In this document: positions 1-5,517 of the stretch, one piece after another
How positions within the stretch are numbered: the first letter of the stretch is position 1
Layout: each line of letters opens with the position of its first letter
Assembly (NCBI GenBank): GCA_003454135.1
Contig: DMKW01000113.1
Coordinates: 1,560 to 8,251, forward strand
DNA from: Microbacteriaceae bacterium
Lineage (GTDB): Bacteria > Actinomycetota > Actinomycetes > Actinomycetales > Microbacteriaceae
DNA: 6,692 nucleotides
Reading direction: 5' to 3'
Notes under the pieces: model-generated
What the model was told of the DNA's origin: nothing
The model's database searches: none
What the model saw: the letters and a program-made list of their open reading frames with translations, nothing else
Made by a program: the position numbers and the translations under genes

Positions 1-2097
1 GGCGACATCCAGACCGCTCGAGACACCGTGCGCTATCTGCTGCTGAAGAGCCAGCAGGCGAACGGGTCCCAGCCGCGGAACTCCCTTCTCGACGGCACGA
101 AGGCCGCCGACGCCTTCAACGACCAGTTGGATGAGACTGCCTACCCGATCCTGATGGCGCTGCAGTCCGGGCTCGCGGATGACAACACGTTGTGGCCCCA
201 CGTGAAGTCCGCGGCCAACTTCCTGATCAGCCACGGGCCCAGCTTCGGCGTGGAGCGCTGGGAGGAGCAGACCGGCTACTCCCCGTCCACCATTGCCGCC
301 GAGATCGCCGGGCTGATCGCCGCGGCGACGATCGCCGACCAGCACGGCGACTATGCCAGCGCCCGCGTCTGGCGCGCCACCGCCGACCAGTACGAGCGCA
401 CCATCAAGGTCTGGGGCGTTACGACGACCGGCTCGCTGTCGAGCGACCCGTACTTCATCCGGTTGTCGAAGACCGGCGACCCGAATGCCGCGATCAGCTA
501 CAACGTGGGCAATGGCGGCCCAACCCTCGACCAGCGGGCAGTGGCGGATGCCGGCTTCCTCGAATATGTGCGTCTCGGAATACTCGCCGCGACCGACCCG
601 GTGATCCTCAATTCGCTCACGGTCACCGACGCCACCATCCAGCGGCCGACCAACAGCGGGGCGGGCTGGTTGCGCTACAACGGCGACGGCTATGGCGACT
701 GCTTCGCCGGTGCCGGCACGAGTTGCACCGTCACGGGAGCGCCCTGGACCAACAACTTCTCGGGTCTCGGTCACCCGTGGCCGGTGCTCGGCGCCGAACG
801 CGCGCAACAGTACCTCGCGCAGGGGCAGGCGAGCGCCGCATCATCCGTGCTCGTGTCGATCAATGCCATGAATTCCGGCCCCGGACTCGTGCCCGAGCAG
901 GTGTGGGACCGGGCGGATGTCGTGGCCTCGCCTTACGGATCCGACCCCGCCACGGCATCCATTGGCTTCGTCAACGGCAGGGCCGACGGTTCGGCATCGC
1001 CGCTCACCTGGGGTTCCGCCTCGCAGGTGCGGCTCACCGCCGACCTCGCCGCGGGCCACAGCCTCGAGCAGCCAGCCCAGGTTCGCGACCGCTACGTCAC
1101 CCACAGCCAGGGAACGACGCCGCTCACGGTCACGTCCCCGGCCGACGGTTCGGCGACCGGTGACACGACCACCGTCTCGGGCACAGCAGCGCCGGGCGCA
1201 ACGATCGACATCGCGGACGTCGCGACCGACGCGAACAGCGTGACGACCCTGACGAAGACGACAGCTGCGGCAGACGGCTCGTTCAGCGCAGACGTCATCT
1301 CGGCGGCCGGCACCAATGTGTTCGTCATCTCGAGCACCGCGTCCAATGGCGGCACGGCCCAGCTCGTGCGATCGGTGGTCAACGATGTCGTGAACGGCAC
1401 GCTCATCTTCAGCGCGGATGACCCGACAGGTGACGACAACGGACCCGGCAACTACGCCTACCCCACCGCGGGAGACTTCCACGCCGGCGCCTTCGACCTG
1501 ACCAAATTCCAGATCTACGACACGGGGTCGACAGTCACCTTCCGGGTGCAGACCCGGGATCTCACCCCCACGTTTGGTTCGTCCAACGGGGCCCAGCTCG
1601 TGGATGTGTACCTGCGCGACCCGGCCGCGGTATCCACCTCGACCGCGTCTTCGTACCCCGGCATGAACTACACGGTGTCACCGTGGAGCAGGCTCATCGA
1701 GGCGCAGGGATTCGGCAACAACCGGTTCGTCGACTCGGCAGGCACTAGCGCCGGCGCCGTCGCCGTTGCTGCCAACTCGGTCTCCCGTTACATCACGTTC
1801 AGCGTCGACAAGACAGCACTCGGTGGCACGCCGGCGAGCGGGTGGGGCTTCGCCGTGGCTCTCACCGGCCAGGACGGCACCCACGGTTTCGATCAGACGC
1901 GAGCCTTCACGAGCACGCCGGGCCAGTACAGCTTCGGCGTCTGTGCCACGGCCAGCGCCACCGCGCTCTGCACCGCGGACCCGAACACCGTGCCGAAGGT
2001 CATGGACGCGATCACGCCGAGCGGTGTGGCTCAGTCCACCGAGCTCGATTACACGGTCGCGAGTCCGGTGGCGCTGCAGGGGTTAGTGATTCCGTAG
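1..2097 (+). CDS. GH15 glucodextranase/glucoamylase, 5'-truncated by the window edge
   Basis: The frame is open from base 1, so this is the C-terminal 698 residues of a larger secreted enzyme; the GTG at 28 is internal. Family GH15 bacterial glucodextranases and glucoamylases release glucose from the non-reducing ends of alpha-glucans by inversion. Residues 1 to ~365 (from base 1) are the later part of the (alpha/alpha)6 barrel. QLDETAYPILMA and RWEEQTGYSPSTIAAEIAGL hold the candidate general acid (E88/E89), then come NGGPTLDQR and YNGDGYGD, and LVPEQVWD carries the candidate general base (E299). Residues ~374-463 are an Ig-like module like glucodextranase domain B. Residues ~466-698 match the C-terminal glucodextranase-C (DOMON-like) module, with the hallmark DPTGDDNGPGNYAYP and the usual LQG-type ending. 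The N-terminal beta-sandwich and signal peptide must lie upstream. No sortase motif, membrane anchor or SLH repeat follows domain C. Glucodextranase versus glucoamylase specificity cannot be decided here. Confidence 0.93.
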   Translation, partial: GDIQTARDTVRYLLLKSQQANGSQPRNSLLDGTKAADAFNDQLDETAYPILMALQSGLADDNTLWPHVKSAANFLISHGPSFGVERWEEQTGYSPSTIAAEIAGLIAAATIADQHGDYASARVWRATADQYERTIKVWGVTTTGSLSSDPYFIRLSKTGDPNAAISYNVGNGGPTLDQRAVADAGFLEYVRLGILAATDPVILNSLTVTDATIQRPTNSGAGWLRYNGDGYGDCFAGAGTSCTVTGAPWTNNFSGLGHPWPVLGAERAQQYLAQGQASAASSVLVSINAMNSGPGLVPEQVWDRADVVASPYGSDPATASIGFVNGRADGSASPLTWGSASQVRLTADLAAGHSLEQPAQVRDRYVTHSQGTTPLTVTSPADGSATGDTTTVSGTAAPGATIDIADVATDANSVTTLTKTTAAADGSFSADVISAAGTNVFVISSTASNGGTAQLVRSVVNDVVNGTLIFSADDPTGDDNGPGNYAYPTAGDFHAGAFDLTKFQIYDTGSTVTFRVQTRDLTPTFGSSNGAQLVDVYLRDPAAVSTSTASSYPGMNYTVSPWSRLIEAQGFGNNRFVDSAGTSAGAVAVAANSVSRYITFSVDKTALGGTPASGWGFAVALTGQDGTHGFDQTRAFTSTPGQYSFGVCATASATALCTADPNTVPKVMDAITPSGVAQSTELDYTVASPVALQGLVIP

Positions 2098-2128
2098 CGG
2101 GCCGGTCGATGGCGGTGGTGCTTATGCT

Positions 2129-2133
2129 GGAGG
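2129..2133 (+). promoter_or_regulatory. Ribosome binding site of the histidine phosphatase
   Basis: GGAGG ends four bases before the ATG at 2138, which fixes that start. A TATGCT that looks like a -10 box (2123-2128) lies directly upstream. RNA started from it would begin about base 2135 and exclude this site, so the box is probably fortuitous or the gene has two modes of expression. Confidence 0.7.
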
Positions 2134-2137
2134 TCAA

Positions 2138-2800
2138 ATGCGACTCCTCCTGATCCGCCATGGCCAGACCCCGGCGAACGTGCATGGTCTACTCGACACT
2201 GCGCATCCGGGCCCCGGGCTCACCGAGCTCGGAGCGCGGCAGGCCGCGGTGATTCCGGATGCCCTGCGCTTCGAGTCGATCGACGCTATCTTCGCGTCGA
2301 CCCTCGTGCGCACGCAGCTCACCGCACGGCCGCTCGCGATCGATCGGCGCCTCGACGTGCGAGTGGGAACCGGACTGCATGAGATCGAGGCTGGAGCGCT
2401 CGAGGGGCGCAGCGATCGGGCATCCGTTCGCGTCTATCTCGACACCGTCTTCGCGTGGGGTGCGGGCAATCTCGACGTCACCATGCCCGGCGCATCGAAC
2501 GGACATGCCTTCTTCGCGCGTTTCGACGCCGACATCGAGATCGCGGCGTCGGGAGCCGACACGGCGGCGGTGTTCAGCCATGGCGCGTCGATCCGGGTCT
2601 GGACGGCGGCGCGCGCCCACAACGTGCCGCCGATGTTCGCGGCAACGAACGACCTCGATAACACGGGAGTGGTCGAACTGACCGGTTCGCCGCAGGACGG
2701 CTGGACGCTGGTCTCCTGGGCGGGCCTGCCGATGGGCGGGGCGCTTCTCGCCGACGAATCCGCCGAGGATCCGACCGGAGAGGCCGTCGGTAATTCGTAG
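2138..2800 (+). CDS. Histidine phosphatase family protein (phosphoglycerate mutase-like)
   Basis: This 220-residue cytoplasmic protein belongs to the histidine phosphatase superfamily, which removes or transfers phosphate through a phospho-histidine intermediate. The N-terminal LLLIRHGQT gives the nucleophile H8 with R7. STLVRTQLTA supplies the second phosphate-binding arginine (R58). LHEIEAGALEG matches the family pattern with the proton-donor glutamate at E82, and FSHGASIRVW supplies the second histidine (H148). All catalytic positions are therefore present. The length is usual for the single-domain branch. The last ~17 residues form an acidic, probably disordered tail. There is no signal peptide or membrane segment. 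It lies 40 bases after the GH15 gene in the same direction and could be read through from it, but no shared pathway is obvious. The substrate cannot be named from sequence; mutase activity is unlikely to be the default guess for this compact type. Confidence 0.93.
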   Translation: MRLLLIRHGQTPANVHGLLDTAHPGPGLTELGARQAAVIPDALRFESIDAIFASTLVRTQLTARPLAIDRRLDVRVGTGLHEIEAGALEGRSDRASVRVYLDTVFAWGAGNLDVTMPGASNGHAFFARFDADIEIAASGADTAAVFSHGASIRVWTAARAHNVPPMFAATNDLDNTGVVELTGSPQDGWTLVSWAGLPMGGALLADESAEDPTGEAVGNS

Positions 2801-2814
2801 GCGGGCCGCAGGCT

Positions 2815-2910
2815 TCAAGAGGGTGGGCCCGCTGCCCACTCGGTCGGCTGGCTGCTGATGCCCGCGATGATCTCGAAGTCACCGCGGCGGTGAAGGATCG
2901 TGACTCGCAC
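2815..2910 (-). CDS. Possible 31-residue small protein
   Basis: A GTG at 2910-2908 opens a 31-codon frame ending with TGA at 2817-2815. The peptide (VTILHRRGDFEIIAGISS, then QPTEWAAGPPS) has a natural-looking basic then amphipathic composition. Twenty-five of 31 codons end in G or C, while the second position is much lower in GC, as in real genes of this genome. The same frame stays open upstream through 2911-2950 and into the end of the 153-residue gene with no ATG. It could therefore be a small downstream cistron, the C-terminal end of the neighbour separated by a frameshift (the neighbour's TGA is at 2953-2951), or chance. There is no strong ribosome binding site before the GTG. The family is not recognised. 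Confidence 0.35.
   Translation of the reverse strand: MRVTILHRRGDFEIIAGISSQPTEWAAGPPS
2821..2841. terminator. Hairpin between convergent genes, candidate bidirectional terminator
   Basis: GGGTGGGC (2821-2828) and GCCCACTC (2834-2841) pair over eight positions, one of them G-U, around a five-base loop. An alternative pairing joins GCGGGCC (2801-2807) with GGCCCGC (2826-2832). The site sits where the phosphatase gene (+, ends 2800) meets the minus-strand cluster. No T-run follows on either strand, so it is not a classical intrinsic terminator, although U-poor hairpins are common at gene ends in high-GC actinobacteria. It also overlaps the end of the possible small frame at 2815-2910. Confidence 0.4.
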
Positions 2911-2950
2911 CGACGTTGCGCTCGCGCGCCGCTCGCGCGGCTTGCTCTGT

Positions 2951-3412
2951 TCACTGGAGTCGCGACCTCTCGCGGCGCTCCCGGTTGAGCTCTCGCCTGG
3001 CCCGATCGATCGACACGCGGATTTCCAGCAGCGGGCAGCTGAGGTCGCCGTAGTCGACGAGGCGGTCGTGCACGATTCGCGCCGTGAGCCATTCCGCGAT
3101 CTCCAGCTGCGCGCGTTGCAGTAGCGGCTCGGCTTGCAGCCACGGCTGTTGGAGAAAGATCGGGATCACGTAGATGAGGTCGTCGGCGTGCATGGTCCTG
3201 GCGAACGCGCCGTCGGCTCCGAACTCTCGTTCGGTGGCAAGAACGATTCGATCGCGATCGACGAGCACGCGCTCGCCCTCCGCCTCGAGGCACTCGCGCA
3301 GCAGCGCTTCGACGAGCTCGAAGCGTTGGCGTTTGATGCCCGAGCTGGCGCCAAGTCTGGCGTCGAAGAACGGTCGAAGGATGCGGTCGATGGTTGGTTG
3401 TGGTGTTGTCAT
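2951..3412 (-). CDS. Hypothetical protein, 153 residues, unknown family
   Basis: I do not recognise this family. The protein looks mostly alpha-helical. Residues 8-45 form a charged amphipathic stretch with a glutamate/arginine-rich end. DDLIYVIPIFLQQPWLQ (residues 77-93) is the most hydrophobic part but too short and polar-flanked for a clear membrane span. Residues 95-120 are helical, and residues 130-151 (RARRELNRERRER) form a highly charged tail that could be a short coiled coil or nucleic-acid-facing helix. Two cysteines (C41, C126) show no metal-site spacing. There is no signal peptide. Codon use is strongly GC-ending, which supports this strand over the opposing frame at 3134-3682. The ATG overlaps the stop of the Hsp20-like frame as ATGA, and no Shine-Dalgarno sequence precedes it, so translation is probably coupled to that frame. 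Regulation with a heat-shock-type gene would suggest a stress-related role, but that is inference only. Confidence 0.8.
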   Translation of the reverse strand: MTTPQPTIDRILRPFFDARLGASSGIKRQRFELVEALLRECLEAEGERVLVDRDRIVLATEREFGADGAFARTMHADDLIYVIPIFLQQPWLQAEPLLQRAQLEIAEWLTARIVHDRLVDYGDLSCPLLEIRVSIDRARRELNRERRERSRLQ

Positions 3413-3527
3413 GCCGGAATGATCGAAGGGGCCGCCGACAGCACCGGCTCCTGCGCCACCCGGCTGTGGATGGGCGCTTCGCGCAGGGGACCTGACGGAG
3501 AGGAACCGGCGATGACAGAGTGCGACA

Positions 3528-3571
3528 ACGCGGCGATGGCCCGAAGCCGAAGCTCCGAGCCATCGCCGCGT
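3528..3571. repeat. 13-base inverted repeat with 18-base loop
   Basis: ACGCGGCGATGGC (3528-3540) is the exact reverse complement of GCCATCGCCGCGT (3559-3571), giving a perfect 13-pair stem with loop 3541-3558. It lies inside the non-Hsp20 part of the damaged frame, next to the presumed break point. Neither strand has a T-run after it, so it is unlikely to be an intrinsic terminator. It may be a protein site, a small repeat unit or a deletion scar. Confidence 0.7.
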
Positions 3572-3575
3572 GGAT

Positions 3576-3590
3576 TTGGTGCACTACCAA
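3576..3590. repeat. Short palindrome TTGGT-N5-ACCAA
   Basis: TTGGT (3576-3580) and ACCAA (3586-3590) are exact inverted copies around GCACT. The site falls in the locally AT-richer stretch where the Hsp20 match ends and codon use becomes atypical. Its spacing resembles a dimeric regulator site, but there is no supporting promoter, so it may be chance. Confidence 0.4.
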
Positions 3591-3700
3591 CCGACTCGCC
3601 GTCGCGGAAGAGGTCCATGGGCATCGCACGCGGCGCCGGGCGGGTCGTGAACGGGGTGCGATTCAGGTCACGGGCGGGGTAACGGTTGGTCGGCACAATC

Positions 3701-3716
3701 AAACTCCCTCGAGTTT
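3701..3716 (-). promoter_or_regulatory. Leader hairpin holding the Hsp20 ribosome binding site
   Basis: On the minus strand the sequence reads AAACTC-GAGG-GAGTTT, a perfect six-pair stem with a four-base loop, ending four bases before the GTG at 3696. The likely Shine-Dalgarno (GAGGGAG, 3710-3704) occupies the loop and the 3' arm. The stem has four A-U pairs of six, so it would be weak and temperature-sensitive, which recalls minimal RNA thermometers of small heat shock genes. As DNA it could equally be a repressor palindrome. Confidence 0.4.
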
Positions 3717-3721
3717 CCGAA

Positions 3722-3728
3722 CTTGAGT
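3722..3728. promoter_or_regulatory. CTTGAGT, single HAIR-like (HspR) half-site
   Basis: CTTGAGT is an exact half of the HspR-associated HAIR element (CTTGAGT-N7-ACTCAAG known from actinobacterial heat shock operons). The second half is not present at the expected spacing. It lies in the divergent region between the Hsp20-like frame and the antiporter operon. A single seven-base match is weak evidence. Confidence 0.3.
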
Positions 3729-3742
3729 GGGAGGGCCCCTGT

Positions 3743-3757
3743 TAGGGTTGCCGCGTG
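3743..3757 (+). promoter_or_regulatory. Probable -10 box for a leaderless antiporter operon
   Basis: TAGGGT (3743-3748) fits the actinobacterial -10 pattern TAnnnT and lies six bases before the GTG at 3755, the spacing expected when transcription starts at the first base of the start codon. TTGAGT (3723-3728) is a possible -35, but the 14-base spacer is short. AGGG (3744-3747) could instead serve as a weak ribosome binding site on a longer transcript. Confidence 0.45.
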
Positions 3758-4243
3758 AGCGTACGCGTCGAGAAGGTCGATCTGCCGGGCATAGGCACGC
3801 GGCATGACGTCATTACCAAGCAGGGGCGGCGCATCGGCGTCGTCTCGCATCGCTCGGGCGAGCGCGAGCTCGCGCTCTTCGGAGTCGACGACCCGGACGC
3901 GAGCATCGACTCGATCGCGCTCACGGACGACGAGGCAGCCGCCCTGGCGGACGTTCTCGGCGCGTCCCTGATGCTGGGTCAGCTCGCAGGCATCCGGGAG
4001 CAGGCGGCCGGCTTGTTCACGGAACAGCTGCTGATCTCGGCCGGCTCCCCCTACGCGGGCGAGGTGCTCGGCGCCACCAAGGCGCGCACCCGAACGCACA
4101 CGTCGATCGTGGCGATCGTGCGCGGGCCAGATGTGATCCCCTCCCCCACACCCGACACTCCCCTACAGGCCGGTGACACCATCATCGCGGTGGGCACCAG
4201 GCCCGGCCTCGACGCACTCGCGCGAGTGCTCACCGACGGCTGA
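3755..4243 (+). CDS. khtT: KhtT-type regulatory subunit of a cation/proton antiporter
   Basis: This 162-residue cytoplasmic protein resembles Bacillus KhtT, the regulator of the KhtU K+/H+ antiporter. Residues ~1-70 form the KhtT-type N-terminal domain: EKVDLPGIG at the start, then GRRIGVVSHRSGERELALF, and a DDPDASIDSIALTDDEAAAL helix entry. A helical linker (~70-88) leads to an RCK_C (TrkA-C) domain at ~88-160, with SPYAGEVLG, the HTSIVAIVRG strand and the signature LQAGDTIIAVGT around G140-D141. RCK_C domains bind small ligands; KhtT of Bacillus is known to bind cyclic di-AMP through this domain, but that is not shown here. The GTG start is chosen because the homology begins immediately after it and a leaderless promoter fits. 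It precedes the transporter gene by 16 bases, so both are one operon. The third Bacillus partner (KhtS) is not seen. Confidence 0.87.
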   Translation: MSVRVEKVDLPGIGTRHDVITKQGRRIGVVSHRSGERELALFGVDDPDASIDSIALTDDEAAALADVLGASLMLGQLAGIREQAAGLFTEQLLISAGSPYAGEVLGATKARTRTHTSIVAIVRGPDVIPSPTPDTPLQAGDTIIAVGTRPGLDALARVLTDG

Positions 4244-4259
4244 CGGGAACGATCAACCG

Positions 4260-5474
4260 ATGCGAGACGCCGCCCTGCTCCTCATCGAAGTCGGGGCCGT
4301 TCTGCTGGGATTGAGCCTGCTCGCTCGGCTCGCCGACAGGATCGGCATCTCGGCCATCCCCTTGTACCTGATCGCGGGGCTGGCATTTGGCGTCGGCGGC
4401 TTCGTGCCCCTCGATGCCGGCAACGAGTTCTTCCGGTTCGGCAGCGAGCTCGGCGTGATCCTGCTGCTGGCCATGCTCGGGCTCGAATACTCCCCGACGG
4501 AGCTCGTCACGAGCCTCAAGCGATCGCGGATGGCCGGAATTCTGGATGCCCTGCTCAACGCCCTGCCCGGCGCCGCGTGCGCCCTGATCCTCGGGTGGGG
4601 TCCCGTCGCGGCGGTCGCGCTGGCGGGCATCACGTGGGTATCGTCGTCCGGCGTGATCGCGAAGGTGCTGCGCGACCTCCGCCGCCTCGGCAACCGGGAG
4701 ACGCCCACCATCCTGTCGATCCTCGTCATCGAAGACCTTGCGATGGCCTTCTACCTTCCCGTGCTGTCTGCTCTCGTGATCGGTGCCGGCTTCCTCGCCG
4801 GGGCGACCGCGCTCGTCGTGGCGGTGCTCGTGGTAGTGGTGATCCTGTACCTGGCGCTGCGGCACGGAAAGGTGATTTCGCGACTGTTCGCGGCCAATCA
4901 CGCCGAGTCCCTGCTGCTCGGAGTGCTCGGCCTCACAATGCTCGTCGCCGGCGTCGCCCAACAGGTGAACGTGTCGGCGGCGGTCGGAGCCTTCCTCGTG
5001 GGGATTGCCCTCTCCGGGCGGGTCGCCCACAACTCGCAACAGCTGCTCTCGCCGCTGCGCGACCTGTTCGCGGCCGTCTTCTTCGTGTTCTTCGGCCTCT
5101 CGACCGAGCCGTCGAGCATGCTCCCCATGCTGCTGCCCGCCGCGGTGCTCGCCGTCGTCACGATCGCGACCAAGACGCTCACCGGATACCGCGCCGCTGC
5201 CGCCGTGGGCATCGGAATCCCCGGGCGCTGGCGGGCCGGCTTCATGCTCACGCCTCGAGGCGAGTTCTCGATCGTGATCGCGGGCCTGGCCGCGGGCTCA
5301 GGCATCGAGCCCGGGCTCGCCCCGCTCGCCACGGCCTACGTGCTGCTCACGGTGATCGCCGGGCCGCTCCTGGCCAGGATGACGGATGCCGCGTGGTTCC
5401 GGCGCGCCGTGGCCGCTCGTGGCATGCCGGCCGCGAGAATCTCGCCCGGTGCGCCGGGTGCGCCCGGCAACTAG
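4260..5474 (+). CDS. khtU: KhtU-type CPA2 cation/proton antiporter
   Basis: This 404-residue inner-membrane transporter of the CPA2 family (Na+/H+ exchanger fold, PF00999) exchanges K+ or another monovalent cation for protons. About a dozen hydrophobic segments run from residue ~4 to ~385. SILVIEDLAM contains the essential acidic pair of the transport site (E158-D159). VNVSAAVGAFLVGIALSG and FAAVFFVFFGLS match the second half of the core, and LTPRGEFSIVIAGLA carries the conserved R333/E335 region. There is no C-terminal RCK domain; that role is taken by the upstream KhtT-like subunit, as in the two-subunit KhtTU arrangement. The ATG at 4260 is chosen because residues before it (the frame opens at 4173) are the shadow of the regulator gene. 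Only a weak GGGAA lies ten bases upstream, so coupling to the regulator is likely. The tail is short, basic and Pro/Gly-rich. Ion specificity is inferred from the family. Confidence 0.93.
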   Translation: MRDAALLLIEVGAVLLGLSLLARLADRIGISAIPLYLIAGLAFGVGGFVPLDAGNEFFRFGSELGVILLLAMLGLEYSPTELVTSLKRSRMAGILDALLNALPGAACALILGWGPVAAVALAGITWVSSSGVIAKVLRDLRRLGNRETPTILSILVIEDLAMAFYLPVLSALVIGAGFLAGATALVVAVLVVVVILYLALRHGKVISRLFAANHAESLLLGVLGLTMLVAGVAQQVNVSAAVGAFLVGIALSGRVAHNSQQLLSPLRDLFAAVFFVFFGLSTEPSSMLPMLLPAAVLAVVTIATKTLTGYRAAAAVGIGIPGRWRAGFMLTPRGEFSIVIAGLAAGSGIEPGLAPLATAYVLLTVIAGPLLARMTDAAWFRRAVAARGMPAARISPGAPGAPGN

Positions 5475-5483
5475 CCTTGACGT

Positions 5484-5505
5484 GTTCGCGCTTAGCTCAC
5501 GCTGA
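5484..5505 (+). promoter_or_regulatory. Two adjacent 11-base direct repeats, PHO-box-like
   Basis: GTTCGCGCTTA (5484-5494) and GCTCACGCTGA (5495-5505) are contiguous and agree at eight of 11 positions. PhoP sites in Streptomyces are 11-base direct repeats starting with GTTCACC; each unit here matches five of those seven bases. The location directly before a secreted phosphoesterase fits phosphate control. Against it, the site ends only 12 bases before the ATG and overlaps the start of the Shine-Dalgarno, close for an activator site. A TTGACG at 5477-5482 could be a -35 but has no good -10. Confidence 0.35.
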
Positions 5506-5510
5506 AGGGA
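5505..5510 (+). promoter_or_regulatory. Ribosome binding site of the phosphoesterase
   Basis: AAGGGA ends seven bases before the ATG at 5518. This, together with the signal peptide beginning right at that ATG, fixes the start. Confidence 0.75.
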
Positions 5511-5517
5511 ATCTGCC

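Larger units (their letters stand above)
3409..3696 (-). pseudogene. Truncated or decayed Hsp20 (alpha-crystallin) small heat shock protein frame
   Basis: The GTG at 3696-3694 follows GAGGGAG with seven bases between, giving a 95-residue frame; a TTG at 3702 is possible but overlaps that site less well. RPAPRAMPMDLFRDGE (about residues 19-34) is the conserved start of actinobacterial Hsp20 proteins, just before the alpha-crystallin domain. The expected strand with a VVHADLPG-like sequence is then missing. Only a weak echo remains (DGSELRLRA, resembling the family's DGxxLTIRA), about ten codons too early, and the rest does not match. Intact members have ~140-150 residues. The break is marked by seven successive A/T-ending codons (about 3574-3594), while the first 34 codons are ~88% GC-ending. 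Its TGA overlaps the next gene's ATG, so it may survive as a translated leader frame. Alternatives are a real short protein that shares the Hsp20 N-terminus, or sequencing error. Confidence 0.55.

Noticed and set aside
2123..2128. TATGCT as a -10 box for the histidine phosphatase
   Set aside because: It lacks a convincing -35, and RNA starting from it would exclude the strong Shine-Dalgarno at 2129-2133.
2574..3629. 351-codon open frame on the minus strand
   Set aside because: It spans the phosphatase gene, the 153-residue gene and the Hsp20-like frame in other frames. Its product is Arg/Pro/Ser-rich low-complexity, typical of a shadow frame in GC-rich DNA.
3134..3682. 182-codon open frame on the plus strand opposite the hypothetical gene
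   Set aside because: It is antisense to the 153-residue gene, has no ribosome binding site and shows no family match; the minus-strand frame has the better coding signature and the ATGA coupling.
4173..4259. Upstream extension of the antiporter frame
   Set aside because: The added 29 residues are the out-of-frame end of the KhtT-like gene; family homology starts at the ATG at 4260.
5433..5458. Short palindromes GCGAGA-A-TCTCGC and CCCGG-N4-CCGGG near the end of the antiporter gene
   Set aside because: They are inside coding sequence encoding the Pro/Gly-rich tail, are short and GC-driven, and have no T-run.
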